This document shows positions 48,301-60,290 of a stretch of 64,000 nt of DNA, in pieces. The notes below the pieces were generated by a model. The model saw only the letters and a program-made list of their open reading frames with translations, ran no database searches and was not told where the DNA came from. Within the stretch, counting starts at the first letter, position 1; every line of letters begins with the position of its first letter. The stretch covers positions 121,838,719 through 121,902,718 of the forward strand of contig NC_080420.1 in NCBI RefSeq assembly GCF_029873635.1. Direction: 5' to 3'. A program made the position numbers and the translations under genes. Source of the DNA: Malania oleifera. Its lineage: Eukaryota; Streptophyta; Magnoliopsida; Santalales; Ximeniaceae.

Positions 48301-49416
48301 GTACGACGAGCACTGTGAGATTTTCTTTGCCCACAAGAGTTTAAAGTATTTCTTCACTAGAAGGAATTGAATATGAGACAAAGAAGGTGGTTAGAGTTAA
48401 TTAAAGATTTTGATTGTACTATCGGTTACCACCTAGGTAAAGCAAATGTGGTAGCTGATGCGTTGAGCAGGAAATCTGCGAGACCAGTGTTAGCAGTTAT
48501 GGAGATCCAGTACCCGATCATAATGGATTTGGAGAGACTCGGCATAGATTTGGTAGAGAGTGATCCTCTAATATATATCGTCAGTTTAGTGGTACAGCCT
48601 ACCCTATAGGAAAGAGTTAAAACTGCTCAGAAGGAAGATCCATAATTAGCAGAGGTGATAGATAGAGTGCAGACTGGTCAAGGAGGGGAATTATGCATTT
48701 TAGATGACGGGGCTTTACAGTTCCATTCCAAATTGTGTGTTCCTATTGATATTGGCATCAGGAAGACTATTTTGGAGGAGGCTCACAGATCTTTGTATGC
48801 AGTTCATCCTGGCAGTACGAAAATGTACAGGGATCTGCGAGAGTTTTACTGGTGGAGTGGTATGAAAAAGGAAATTGCCGAGTATGTAGCACAATGTTTG
48901 ACGTGCCAGTAGATAAAAGCTGAGCACCAGAGGCCGGCAGGTCAGTTGCAGCCGCTATTTATCCCAGAGTGGAAGTGGGACCATATATCTATGCATTTTA
49001 TCTCAGGGTTGCCGTCGACATCGCATGGCCAGAATGTGATTTGGGTGATTGTAGATCGGTTGACCAAGACCACCCATTTCCTCCCTATCAAGATCAGCTA
49101 TTCCCTCAACCAGTTGGCGGAGATTTACATTCAGGAGATAGTCTGTCCTCACGGAGTACCTGTGTCCATAGTGTCAGATCGAGACCCGCGTTTCACGTCA
49201 CGATTTTGGAAGAGCTTGTAGGAAGCTTTAGGGTCTCAGCTATCGTTTAGCACGACATTCTATCCTCAGTCAGACGGGCAGACAAAGAGGATAATACATA
49301 TACTAGAGGATATGCTCCAAGCATGCGTATTAAATTTTGGGGGTAGTTGGGCTCAATTCATGCTACTGGTAGAGTTCGCGTGTAATAACAGTTATCAGAC
49401 CAGCATTGACATGACA

Positions 49417-51820
49417 TGAAACGCCCCGAACCCTTAATCCCGGGTCCGACGCGTTATACCTGATCATATCCTCATAAATCATATTCCAAAACATACGCAG
49501 CGGAAAAACATGATCATAATCTCCATATAACATAATACCAGAGTTTACTAATTCTAACTATAATCCATATTAAATCATCCAACACCTGCATTTCCATAAA
49601 TCTACATAACTCTCAAAATAATTCAGTATGTTCACGAACTTTCTTTTCTCCACAGACTTAAAATATAAGGACGTAAAACATAAATTTTTGCATCTCATAA
49701 TTAATATAAAAATATTCCATTTTCTTTTACTATTTCCCATTAATGTTATAGAACCTCGAGCTCTCTAAGCTTGATCTCGATGAAATCCTGAAAAAAAGAT
49801 AAATTTATATTCGGGTGAGACACATCTCAGTAAGGGAAGAAACCATAAATTAAAGCAGTGTGTGGCCAACATGAGTTTATATATAACATAATATTTAACA
49901 TTTGAAAATCCTTAACATAATTTTCAAAAGCATTCCTTGATCCTAATCAAACACAAGCAAATGTTTAACCCACGAGATTTCCCGAGGATAGGGGTGATTA
50001 CCCGCCCATACAAGTAGCACCCCTCTGCTCTAATACATTTGGCAACCCGAAGGTCACAATTTAAGCATATCAGGGCACTCACCTTACTCAGTAAGCCCTC
50101 AAGTGATAAATTAATCTCGTACTCATGCATTCAACAATAGTTTATCGGCAAAGGCCCTAAGGATAGGGAATTCTACCCGCCCATACAAGTAGGTTCCCTC
50201 TGCCCTAGTACGTTATGTGGCTACTGCCACATCTGTAGCTACTAGTGCACTCGCCTTACTCAATAAGCCCTCAGGCGAAAGGTACGCCTCGCCCAATCAT
50301 AACATGTTTTACATACATACATACTTCTAATATCATAATATATCATTCTTTTCTGTCATTATTTAATCATACACATCTGTTCATATTCATGGCTTAACAT
50401 TGTATTGCATTTCACTTTAAGTGACTCTTTCCCATTTTACATTGTTCACATTTCACATTTCATTTCTATTCTATTCATTTCCCTTTTCATTTCATTTTCA
50501 TTTTATACTCATTTTTATTTTAATTCATAAATACTTGGCATCTTTCCAGCCGTGGTTGGTTAGCTTCGACATTCTTTCAGCCGTGGTCGGCATCTTTTCA
50601 GCCGTGATTGGTTAGCTTCGGCATCCTTTCATCCGTGGTCGGCATCTTTTCAGCCGTGATTGGTTAGCTTCGGCATCCTTTCAGCCGTGGTCGGCATCTT
50701 TTCAGCCGTGATTGATTCCATAATTGCATTAACACTCACATGCAGCAATTTCATATATGATTTTCATGCTCATTTCATTTTCTGTATATCTTGCATCTCG
50801 TATATATATATATATAATTCCACACAAAATTCTATTTTACTCATGCCACACAATTTAACAATAAAATTCATACAATGCTTATAAAATAAGCCAACCAACA
50901 TTTAATGTTTATATGCTGAAAATACCTTTCATTTCTTACTTAATTATCCTGAAAATATTTCCCACTTTCATCAGTTCATTTTCACATATACATATCTAAT
51001 AAACAACCCTAAACTCAAAAGAAATATAATTTAAATGGCTGGCATTTTACCCATACCGAAACATATACACGTACATATAACACAATTTATTTTTTCATTA
51101 AATTCATAAAAATTCTGATTTAATATATATTTTTCCCCTTACCTGGTTTCTTGAACTACGCCAACAGGGACTCCGAAAAATACCTGCGACGCTCACCTGG
51201 ACACTGAAATTAAATTCCTAATTCCAATAAATTATTCTTGAATAAAATATTATTTAAATATTTCTTAGGGTCATAATTCCTAAATAAATAAATATACCCT
51301 TAAATTTAGCCAAATTGCCAAATTTCCCAAAATCCCACTCTCGCTTTGGAGTAGGGCCTAGAAAACCCCAATTGGAAAATTACATACGTCACAATGACGA
51401 TGACAACGACTAGGACCCCGTGGTGGTGTCCGTTCGTCGATTTAACCACATATTAACGGCGAAATTGAGAAAATGGGGAAAAATTACCTTTCCCCAAGAG
51501 CAGTACCTAAACCGTTCCCATGAAAAATCTGCTTTAGTAGAAATGTCGGCAGCGGAACCAGGAATCTAACAGTACCTTCCGTTTTTTGATCCGCTACCAA
51601 TTCGCTGAGTAATTGAGAGAAGAAGAGAGAGAGAGACGGAGCTCGCAGAAGAAATAAAAATATTCAGGATGCCTCTATAACTCTTCTTCTTCTTCTTTCT
51701 TCTTTCTTCTTATCTTTCTTCTCTTCTTATCTCTTCTTCAGATTACTATATATATATATATATATATATTATATATTACTTTAACTTATATATATATATA
51801 TGTATATATATTAACTTACT

Positions 51821-51859
<39 letters not shown>

Positions 51860-52074
51860 TATTTTAATTATTATTTTTTTAAAATCCAATATAAAAATAT
51901 TTAATTTAATAAAAAATTATTAATTATTTAATTTATCTTAATTTAATTTAATTTTTTTTAATTTAATTTTTTTTTCTTTTTCCCACGTCATTCCTTTTAT
52001 TTATTTATTTGATATTTTATTTATATTTTTTTTTCTAAATTATTTTAATCTTTTTAAATTTTCGGGTCTTTACA
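49417..52074 (-). mobile_element. Tekay-type solo LTR, 2658 bp, in integrase of A
   Basis: TSD TGACA lies at 49412-49416 and 52075-52079. Plus-map ends are TGAAACGCC and GTCTTTACA. Removing it joins 'SYQTSID' to 'MTPCEAL', restoring integrase sequence. Internal features include the shared motif (49813-49836, reverse), a roughly 180-bp duplicated block (about 49970-50110 and 50148-50290, with 'TACCCGCCCATACAAGTAG'), a 62-bp tandem repeat (50539-50720), a CT-rich stretch and TA runs (51680-51855). Confidence 0.94.
50539..50720. repeat. Tandem repeat of about 31/62 bp in the solo LTR
   Basis: The phrase 'TTTCAGCCGTG(A/G)T(T/C)GG' repeats about six times, alternating 'TTAGCTTCGGCATC' and 'CGGCATCTT' spacers. 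The sister LTR at 1-1409 has an unrelated repeat at the matching place. Confidence 0.9.
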
Positions 52075-52944
52075 TGACACCTTGTGAGGCTTTATACGAT
52101 AGGAGATGTCGATCTCCTTTGTATTAGGACAAGATGGGTGAGCGGCGAGTTGTGAGACCAGAGCTTGTGCAGCAGGTGTACGATAAGGTTTGGCTTATCA
52201 GGGGTAAAATCAGTACAACTCAGAGCCGACAAAAGAGTTATACCGATAATTGCCGCAAGAAATTAGAATTTAATATTGGGGATCATGTATTTTTGAAGAT
52301 AGCTCCTTTAAAAAGAGTTATGAGGTTTGCAAGAAAGGGTAAACTTAGCCCTAGGTTCATCGGTCCGTTTGAGATTTTAGAGAAGGTGGGACCGGTTGCC
52401 TACAAGTTAGCTTTACCGCCTATACTATCCAGGATGCATGACGTATTCCACATTTTTATGTTAAGAAAATACGTCCCAGACCCTTCTCATATTATCACTT
52501 ATAGTGAGTTAGAGTTTAGCGATTCACTAGTTTATGAGGAGATACCAATACAGATACTGGATAGAAAAGAACAGGAACTACGTAATAAGAAGATTCCTTT
52601 GGTAAAGATTCTATGGAGGAATCATACAATAGAATAGGCTTCTTGGGAGCTCGAGGAATAGATTAGACAGAAATACCCGCAATTGTTCCACGAAGTTCAG
52701 GTGTAATTAGGAAATGTAAATAAATATGTAGTATTTCTTTTACAGGTATATGTAATACTTTAGTTAGTAAGTGGTATTTTAGTTTGGGGGAAATTTTCTT
52801 TTGTACATGTAATCTCCCAGGACTCGGAATGTAACCATGGTATTCCTCTGCCATAAGTAAGGGTAAGTAATAAAATAAGTAGACCGTTTTGCCTTAAGGG
52901 ATGATGAATTATATGAATAGTAAATTTTAAGGACGAAATTTTAT

Positions 52945-52957
52945 AAGGAGGGGAGAA
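52945..52957 (+). other. Polypurine tract of element A
   Basis: AAGGAGGGGAGAA lies directly before the TG of the 3' LTR. In the replication cycle it primes plus-strand synthesis. Confidence 0.9.
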
Positions 52958-54974
52958 TGTAATGACCCGAAGAATAATGTTATTTAAATGATAAAGAAAA
53001 GGGTAAATGGGAAACAGTAATAGAAGAAGGCAACAGGTTTCATCGACGAGGTTGCATATTGGGCTCGTCGATGAAGGTGTGCCTCGTCGACGAGAAGATA
53101 CCAAGAGGATGTTTTGGTCTACTCTGAATTTCGTCGATGAAGGGGAGAGTTCGCCGACGAATTGCCTCTTGACCTCGTCGACGAATCACATAGTATAAAT
53201 AGCCTAAAACTTAGATTTTTACGCAAAATAATAAAAAAATCTTCATTCTCTCTCTCCTCCCTACGATTTCTCTCTCCTCTCTCTTCGATTTCGGCTCCAC
53301 CGTTCGCCAGATCGACGATCTAAGGCCACCACGACGCTCCTGGGGAAGTTCTCTCCAAATCTGTCGGAGCAGATCGTTGGTGGGACCGAGTTGAAATTCA
53401 TCCCTAGGTTAAGGTAAAGCTTTTTATGCAAAATTTGGTCTTACCATACTTATAGGAAATGTTATTCACAAAAAAATACCGAAGTTTAGTTTTGGGAATC
53501 GTTGGATTCAGGGTGTTGAACGGGGAACCCTGCGGGTGCAGGATGAGCGTATTTTTAGGGGGTTTCTTTTCAATATCAAGTAAAAGAATAAACTAAAGTA
53601 ATTATTTTCCATGCAAGTTATCATTATTTATCAGCAAATAAATTTTTAGGAAAACATGTATTATATTTGTATATTATTGAGAAAATGCATATTTAGGAAA
53701 ATACTGCTGTTACACAGGAAATATGATTTTAGAATGAAATGTATGATTTTACTCAGCATTGTGTGACATGAATATTATTTTACATAATAAGTATTATGTT
53801 ATGGTAATTTTATGAATGAAATATGATTTTCTGAAGTTATTAAATATTGCAGTGCATTATAGTTTCAAAATACATGATAAATGACTTATTTATTCTGAAT
53901 GATGTATATGAACTATTCGGCGCAAGGCCGTGATTGATAGCCGGTACAAGGTCGTGTATGATGTATGATCTCGGCGCAAGTCCGTATGTATATGTATGAT
54001 TTTGGCACAAGGCCACAGATGTGAAAGTAATCAGTGCAAGGCCATATGTATTTTGTTATCACAGAAAATGCTATCAATCTATTTACGCTAAATTGTATAT
54101 TATCATGTATTATATATTATCAGAACCCGGATGTTAGTGTAGTTTAGTTACAGGAGCACGATACCGTAGTTATACAGATCAAATATTATGTTCAGACTTG
54201 TGTTAACCGCCCCACAAGGGGGTGGGAGATGAATAGTCGATGTGGCTTTCAGTGTAGAGTTGCAGACGTCCACCTGACAGTCCGGACCAGGGTGTGGCGG
54301 GCCCATCATACTTAGAGACATTTTTGACTCGACAGTGGTTGGCCAACCATTGTCGGGTCCCGCCTTTGGGCTGTACAACCCTTCATGGGGGGCAATACAT
54401 GACAACAGCTAGCTATACATCCTGGGTAAATTTTCAGTATTATCAGTTATATTAGACATTTCATGATTAGTATAAACTATTAGAAATTATGAAAGTTATG
54501 TCTATTCAGATATGTTATGATGAATGTTTTTAGGTATATGAAATGTACTGTATATGTATAATTGCATCAAATATTTATATTGTTACACAACTGTATTTAG
54601 TTTATTTTCCCTTACTGAGAAGTGTTTCACCCCTAAACTTAATTAATTTTCAAGAAACCCAAAAAGACTGGCGAAGTGTGGCCGCCATTAAGTCAGCGTA
54701 CTACCCTGCTAGGAGGGTAGGTTTGAACTAAGATCAGGATATTGTGATATGAGATCCTAGAGTTACTTTGGTATTTTTTGGAAGATTGTATATAAACACA
54801 ATGTTTTGGGATTATAACTGACTCTGGTATTGTGTATTGTGTGGTTGAGAATGTGATTTGCATTTACTGCTGCTTAGGTTTCCGTTATGAATGTCAAATG
54901 TGTCCCCGTTACCCTCGGGTTGACTATTTTATTTATTATGTTTTATTTTATGATAAGATAAGCAGGTCATTACA
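52958..54974 (+). repeat. 3' LTR of element A
   Basis: 2017 bp, aligning along its length with 40987-43036 with scattered differences. It has six palindromes (53040-53184), TATA at 53194 and the shared motif at 54613-54632. It lacks one palindrome segment of the 5' LTR ('GTGACGTGGCTCGTCAACGA'). Confidence 0.92.
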
Positions 54975-56274
54975 TAATTTTTGTTCTTTTCTGCCCAGAA
55001 TCTGTACTGGTACCTCCTTATAGACTAGCAAATTACTGAATTCTAATTCACCATAACTGATTATGTGAGAAGGGTCTGAGACATATTTTCTCAACATGGA
55101 GACATGAAATACGTCGTGTATCTTGGACAACACAGGTGGTAAAGCTAACTTGTAGGCAACCAGCCCCAAATCTCATAACCCCATTTAACAAAGCTATTTT
55201 CAAAAACACATGAGCGCCGATATCAAGCTCCACTTTCCTACGACGGTTATCAGCGTAACTCTTCTGTCAGTTCTAAGTTGCACTACTTCTATCTCTGATG
55301 AGTCAAACCTTATCATACGCTTGCTGTAATAACTCTAGCCCCACAACTCGCAGCTCACCCATCTTATCCCAATATAAAAGAGAGCGACATCTCCTACCAT
55401 AAAACACCTCAAACGGTACCATGTTATTGCTGGTTTGATAACTGTTATTATACGCAAACTCCACCAGCGACATTAACTGGGTCCAACTATTCCCAAAGTC
55501 CAGCACGCATGCTCAAAGCATATCTTCTTATATTTGAATCGTCCTCTCAGTCTGCCCATCTGACTAAGGATGGAATGTCGTACTAAAAGATAATTGAGAC
55601 CCCAGAGCATCCTGCAAGCTCCTCCAAAATCGTGACGTGAAACGCAGGTCCTGATTTGACACTATAGACACTGACACACAATGAGAACGGACTATCTCCT
55701 GAATATAAATCTATGCCAGTCTGTTAATGGAGTAGCTGATCTTGATGGAAAGGAAATGGGCGGTTTTAGTCAAACGAACTATAATCACCCAAATGACATT
55801 CTAGCTGTGCAATGTGGACGACAGCCCTAAAACAAAATCCATAGATATATGATCCCATTTCCACTCTGGGATTAAAAAGTGGCTGCAACTGAGCTACCTG
55901 CCTCTGGTGCTCTGCCTTTACCTGCTGGCACGTCAAACGCTGTGCTACATACTCGACAATCTCCTTCTTCATACCACTCCACCAATAATACTCTCGTAGA
56001 TCCTTATACATTTTCGTGCTGTCGGGATGTACTGTGTACAAAGATTTGTAAGCCTCTTCTAAGATGGTCTTTCTGATATCAGCGTCAGTAGGAACACATA
56101 ATCTAGAACGAAACCGCAAAGCCCCATCATCTGTAATACAAAATTCCTCTCCCTGACCACTCTTTACTCTGACCATTACCTTTACTAATTCCAGATCCCC
56201 TTTTTTAGCAGCTTTAATCCTTTCCTGTAAAGTAGACTGCACCACTAAACTGGCAATACATGCCTATGGATCAC

Positions 56275-58296
56275 TGTAAGAACCCGAACCGTGATATATG
56301 GATTAATTATGTAAACGAAGGGTAAATTGGTAAATTGAACAGAATTCGTCGACAAGGCTAGAGTTCGTCGACAAACTTCCTTTTGTTCTCGTCGACGAAA
56401 TTCAGAAGCTCATCGACAAGGAGAAGCCGAATGATTTCAGGAAACTGGGGATCTCAAGCTCGTCGATGAGGCCACCGCTTCGTTGACGAAGTCAATGGCA
56501 GACTCGTCAATGAGGATGCCAATTTGTCGATGAGGGAGGCCAAGTCAAAGGCTATAAATATCAATTTCCATTGCTTCTAAGCTAAGTAATCTCAAAATAT
56601 CATCTCCCTCTCTCTCTAGAACTTAAAGAACTCTCTTTCTCTTGATTTCTTCGCTGTTCGTCGCCTGAATCGTAAATACAACGTTACTACGAGGATCAAG
56701 AAAGGATTCTGTACGTTTTTAGCGGATCAGAATCTTGTTTTGAGCGTTTTCGGGTTTCGGGAAAAAATCGAGGTAAGGCTCGATTTTCATTTCTGATTCA
56801 GAATAGGTGTAGTAGTACGAATTGTAAGCATGTATTGTACTGTGGTTTGTAAGTTTTGGAGTCTCAGTTCATAGTTTTGGGGACCGTAGAGTTCGTAGTT
56901 GGAATTCGGGTTAAGGTAAAGGGATTCAGTTTATATCAGTTTATTTTCGAAATCAGGATCGGTAAGCTTGTAGGTTACGATCGTATGTATGTTTTAGTAA
57001 CTTATTTGGGGAAATCTATCAGGTAAAAATACAGGATTTTCGGGTTACAGTTTTCGAAAAAAATTAGGAATTTCGAGTATCATCTCTGCTTTGTTTGGAA
57101 AACCGGTTGTTTCGTTTAACTGTATTATTGAGATGACCGTTATCCATATTTGCATAAACTGTATATTTGAATTAGAAAACTATATGATTTGCTGTAACCA
57201 AATAAGTGTGGTATGTATGGTTTTTGTAAAACAATTATGTGGCGGCTAATTATCGTACGCTGAAATGTATAGGAGTGTGAGCTCCAAAATGATTCCAGGT
57301 TTTATGAAATCGGATAGTGGCGGGTAATTACTGTACACCGAAACAGCTATGTGGCGGCTAATTACCATACGCTACGCCATGTATCGGTGTGAAAACCATG
57401 GGTGAGAGTGTCTGACTCTATATCCAAGGATATGAAATATCACTACGCATCTCGGCTGGTCACCGAGGGGTATGAGCTACACTGTATTGGCAATGTAATC
57501 ACTATAAAGTTTCGGGTTTCATGGAGTAGTTGTGTGTTGGTAATGTAATTGCTGTGAAACTTCGGATTCATGGAGTAGTTGCGTACTAGTGTGAGCTACA
57601 TCGTATTGGCAATGTAATCGCTGTGAAGCTTCAGGTTTCATAGCGTAGTTGCGTATTAGTGTGACGACACTGACCGTATGTTTTGGGTATCGTATGCACT
57701 GGAATGAATTTGTGAAAATACTAGAACTGTATGGAATTGTATGGAAATGTTTTCGAACTGTATTGTATTGTATAGTGTTATGTTTTGCGTAAAATAACAC
57801 TGGTATACCACACACTGATATAACTTGCTTTCTTCCTTACTGAGAGGTGTCTCACCCCGAATGTATGTACAATGTTTTTCAGGTCCATTAGGTAGCCGTA
57901 TTTAGCATCCTAGCAATCGAAAGCAGGGGTGTTATTAGCTACTATTAGTACCTGGTTAGGTATGAGTTTTTGTAACCGGGTTGTCGTGATGTTTATTTTT
58001 GTACACACCCTAAGTATATACGGTATTTATGGGAATGTGAACCTTAGTATTGTATGGGTATGTGTATCCTAGCTTTGTACAGACTCTAGTATGGTATGTT
58101 ATATAGATAGATGAAGTATTTTTCGTTGCGTAACTGATGAGTATGGATGTATATGTGTATGTGTATAGGGCATCCGTGCACCCCACGGGGTCGGACCCTC
58201 TTATTGTATTGTATCATGTATGTTTGAATTGATACAAAGACAGGTTAGGTTACTATATTCACACCTGGGACCCATTTGCGGGTTCAGGGCGTGACA
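56275..58296 (+). mobile_element. Tekay-type solo LTR, 2022 bp, in pol of M
   Basis: TSD ATCAC lies at 56270-56274 and 58297-58301. It starts TGTAAGAACCC and ends GGGCGTGACA. Eight or more TCGTCGACGA-type palindromes lie at 56346-56540, with TATAAATA at 56553-56560. There are tandem repeats at 57240-57380 ('GTGGCGG(C/G)TAATTA') and 57480-57660 ('TTGG(C/T)AATGTAAT'), and the shared motif is at 57841-57858. Confidence 0.94.
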
Positions 58297-60237
58297 ATCA
58301 CTCAACCAACTCTATGCCAAGTCTCTCTAGATCCATCATAATAGGTTCCACAAACTTCTTGCTCAGTGCATCAGCAACCACGTTGGCTTTTCTTAAGTGA
58401 TAACTGATAGTACAATCAAAATCTTTAATAAGCTCCAACCACCTTCTCTGCCTCATGTTCAATTCTTTCTGAGTGAAAAAGTACTTTAAACTCTTATGGT
58501 CGGAGAAAATTTTGCATCGCTCGCCATACAGGTAATGCCTCCAAATCTTCAATGCATGTACTATTGTAGCCAATTCAAGATCATGGGTAGGGTAGTTCTT
58601 TTCATACTCTTTCAACTGCCTGGAAGCATATGCTATCACCCTACCATGCTGCATCAATACACATCCAAGTCCATTCAAGGACGCATCACTGTAGATAACA
58701 TAAGCCTCACCCCTTGACGGGATGATCAGCACTGGTGGCGTGACAAGTCTTTGCTTCAGTTCCTAGAAGCTTTGCCCACAGTTGTCGTTCCATTCAAATT
58801 TGGTATTCTTCCTAGTTAGTCGTGTTAGAGGTCCTGACAATGCTGAAAATCCCTCAACAAAACGAAAGTAATACCCAGTTAGCCCCAAGAAACTCCTGAT
58901 CTTTTGGACTTTCCTCGGTCTAGCCTAATTCACTACCGCATCAATTTTATTAGGATCCACATAAATTCCATCCCTTGAGATGACATGCCCCAAAAACACA
59001 ACCTTCTCGAGTCAGAATTCACATTTGTTGAACTTGGCATACAACTTCTTTTCCCTGAGCATCTATAAAACCTGCCTCAAATGCATCTCATACTCCTCAT
59101 AACTCCTCGAATAGACTAGTACATCATCAATAAAAACAACAACAAACTGATATAAATATTGATGAAAGATTCTATTCATCAAATCCATGAATATTGCAGG
59201 AGCATTCATCAGACCAAACGACATAACGAGAAATTCATAATGCCCATATTTGGTCCCGAAAGCTATCTTCAAGACGTCTCCTGCCCTTACCTTTACTTGA
59301 TGATATCCTGATTTAAGATCAATCTTAAAATACACCCGTGTACCCTCGAGTTGGTCAAATAAATCATCTATATGGGATAGATGATACTTGTTCTTGATTG
59401 TCACTTTATTAATTTCCCTATAATCTATATACATTCTCATTGTCCCGTCTTTCTTCTTCACCAATAACACTAGAGCTCTTCACGGAGATACACTGAGCCA
59501 TATAAAACCCTTATCAAGCAAATCTCGCAACTGATTCTTTAATTCTACCAATTTTGATAACCTTGGTGTATTCCTAAGAAAGGGGTGAATTGGGTATTTA
59601 AAAAATTAATCCCCTATGTTCAACTAATCTAGCAAGCAGTGTTTCACAACTCTACGGTCTTTCTATGTATTCACAATCCCCATCATATATTTGAATGATA
59701 AACATAAACATATAGGTGCATAAAGTAAATTACAGAAAATGAAATCAACACCAAATATGTTATCGGGGTTCGGCCAACTGTGTCTACGTCCTCGCCTCTA
59801 ACTCGCAAGCCCGAGGATTCCACTAATGCTCACTTAACGGGTGGAGCGGCACCTATTACAACCAAGTCAATTAGCACAACGCTGACCTCAACCTTTACAA
59901 ATTCTCCTTGCGGGGCGGAGAAGGCCCTAGGTCAAATTCACAGGGCTGACCCCAACCTGATCCTTCTGGGTTAGATCAAGCCTCCTCAGGCCACGCCTGG
60001 AAATACAACAGTATTTTTGTGACGCTTTGACTTTCGTACAATTTTTTTTTATAAACAATAATAAATAAATATTCACTCATCATCCACAACATTCACAAAT
60101 TGGCCACGTCAATAACCCTATGACCATTCATATGACTCGACCTGCATTGGGTACCAGGTAAATAGTCATTTTATTTATACAACCTAACAGCGGAAGATAA
60201 TATATACTTAACAACCAGAATACAATACCCAGAGTAT

Positions 60238-60238
60238 C

Positions 60239-60290
<52 letters not shown>
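60238..60290. repeat. (CA)n(TA)n compound microsatellite
   Basis: About 19 CA units followed by a TA run within the solo LTR. Confidence 0.95.

Larger units (their letters stand above)
43345..52706 (+). pseudogene. gag-pol relic of Tekay element A
   Basis: Gag starts at 43345 ('MDPGGSSAYASGNEGAGPSG'), is cut at 43624 and resumes at 45832 ('[15 protein letters not shown]'). A CCHC knuckle 'CYQCMESGHVMRDC' lies at about 46453-46494. The protease active site reads DSVATHS (near 46689) instead of DSGATHS. RT (47290-47900) keeps 'MPFGLTNAP' and '[11 protein letters not shown]'. RNase H begins near 48100 with a shift at a run of ten G. Integrase (48650-49411) keeps 'YWWSGMKKEI' and '[12 protein letters not shown]', but the first catalytic Asp context reads MHF rather than MDF and the usual Glu after DGQ is missing. 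After the nested LTR, 52134-52706 encodes 'GKLSPRFIGPFEILEKVGPV' and 'IPLVKILWRNH', the chromodomain-like tail. More than ten in-frame stops, mostly TAG, make it inactive. Confidence 0.9.
40987..54974 (+). mobile_element. Full-length Tekay-type Ty3 element A, with two nested LTRs
   Basis: TSD TAATT lies at 40982-40986 and 54975-54979, interrupting the chromodomain-like tail of M exactly where the two flanks rejoin. LTRs are 40987-43036 and 52958-54974. The primer-binding site TGGTATCAGAGC starts at 43040, and the polypurine tract AAGGAGGGGAGAA is at 52945-52957. Internal order is gag, protease, RT, RNase H, integrase, chromodomain-like tail, as in Tekay/Del chromoviruses. Inserts are a Copia-type solo LTR (43625-45826) and a Tekay solo LTR (49417-52074). 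Without them A would be about 9.1 kb. Confidence 0.93.
39958..59563 (-). pseudogene. gag-pol relic of Tekay element M, in pieces
   Basis: Pieces in minus sense: the C-terminal chromodomain-like tail ending 'HLFSEVQL' (stop 39958-39960, repeated at 40857-40859 in the duplicated copy), with 'NKKIPLVKVLWRNH'; continued after element A at 54975 ('VPVQILGRKEQKL', 'KLALPPVLSKIHDVFHVSML'); integrase (55300-56270), including the zinc-binding part 'YYWWSGMKKEIVEYVAQRLT'; after a solo LTR, RNase H (58297-58732, '[13 protein letters not shown]' and '[12 protein letters not shown]'); and reverse transcriptase (58740-59563, '[20 protein letters not shown]'-like with '[11 protein letters not shown]'). Frameshifts and stops occur throughout. 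Protease, gag and the 5' LTR lie beyond the window. Confidence 0.85.
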
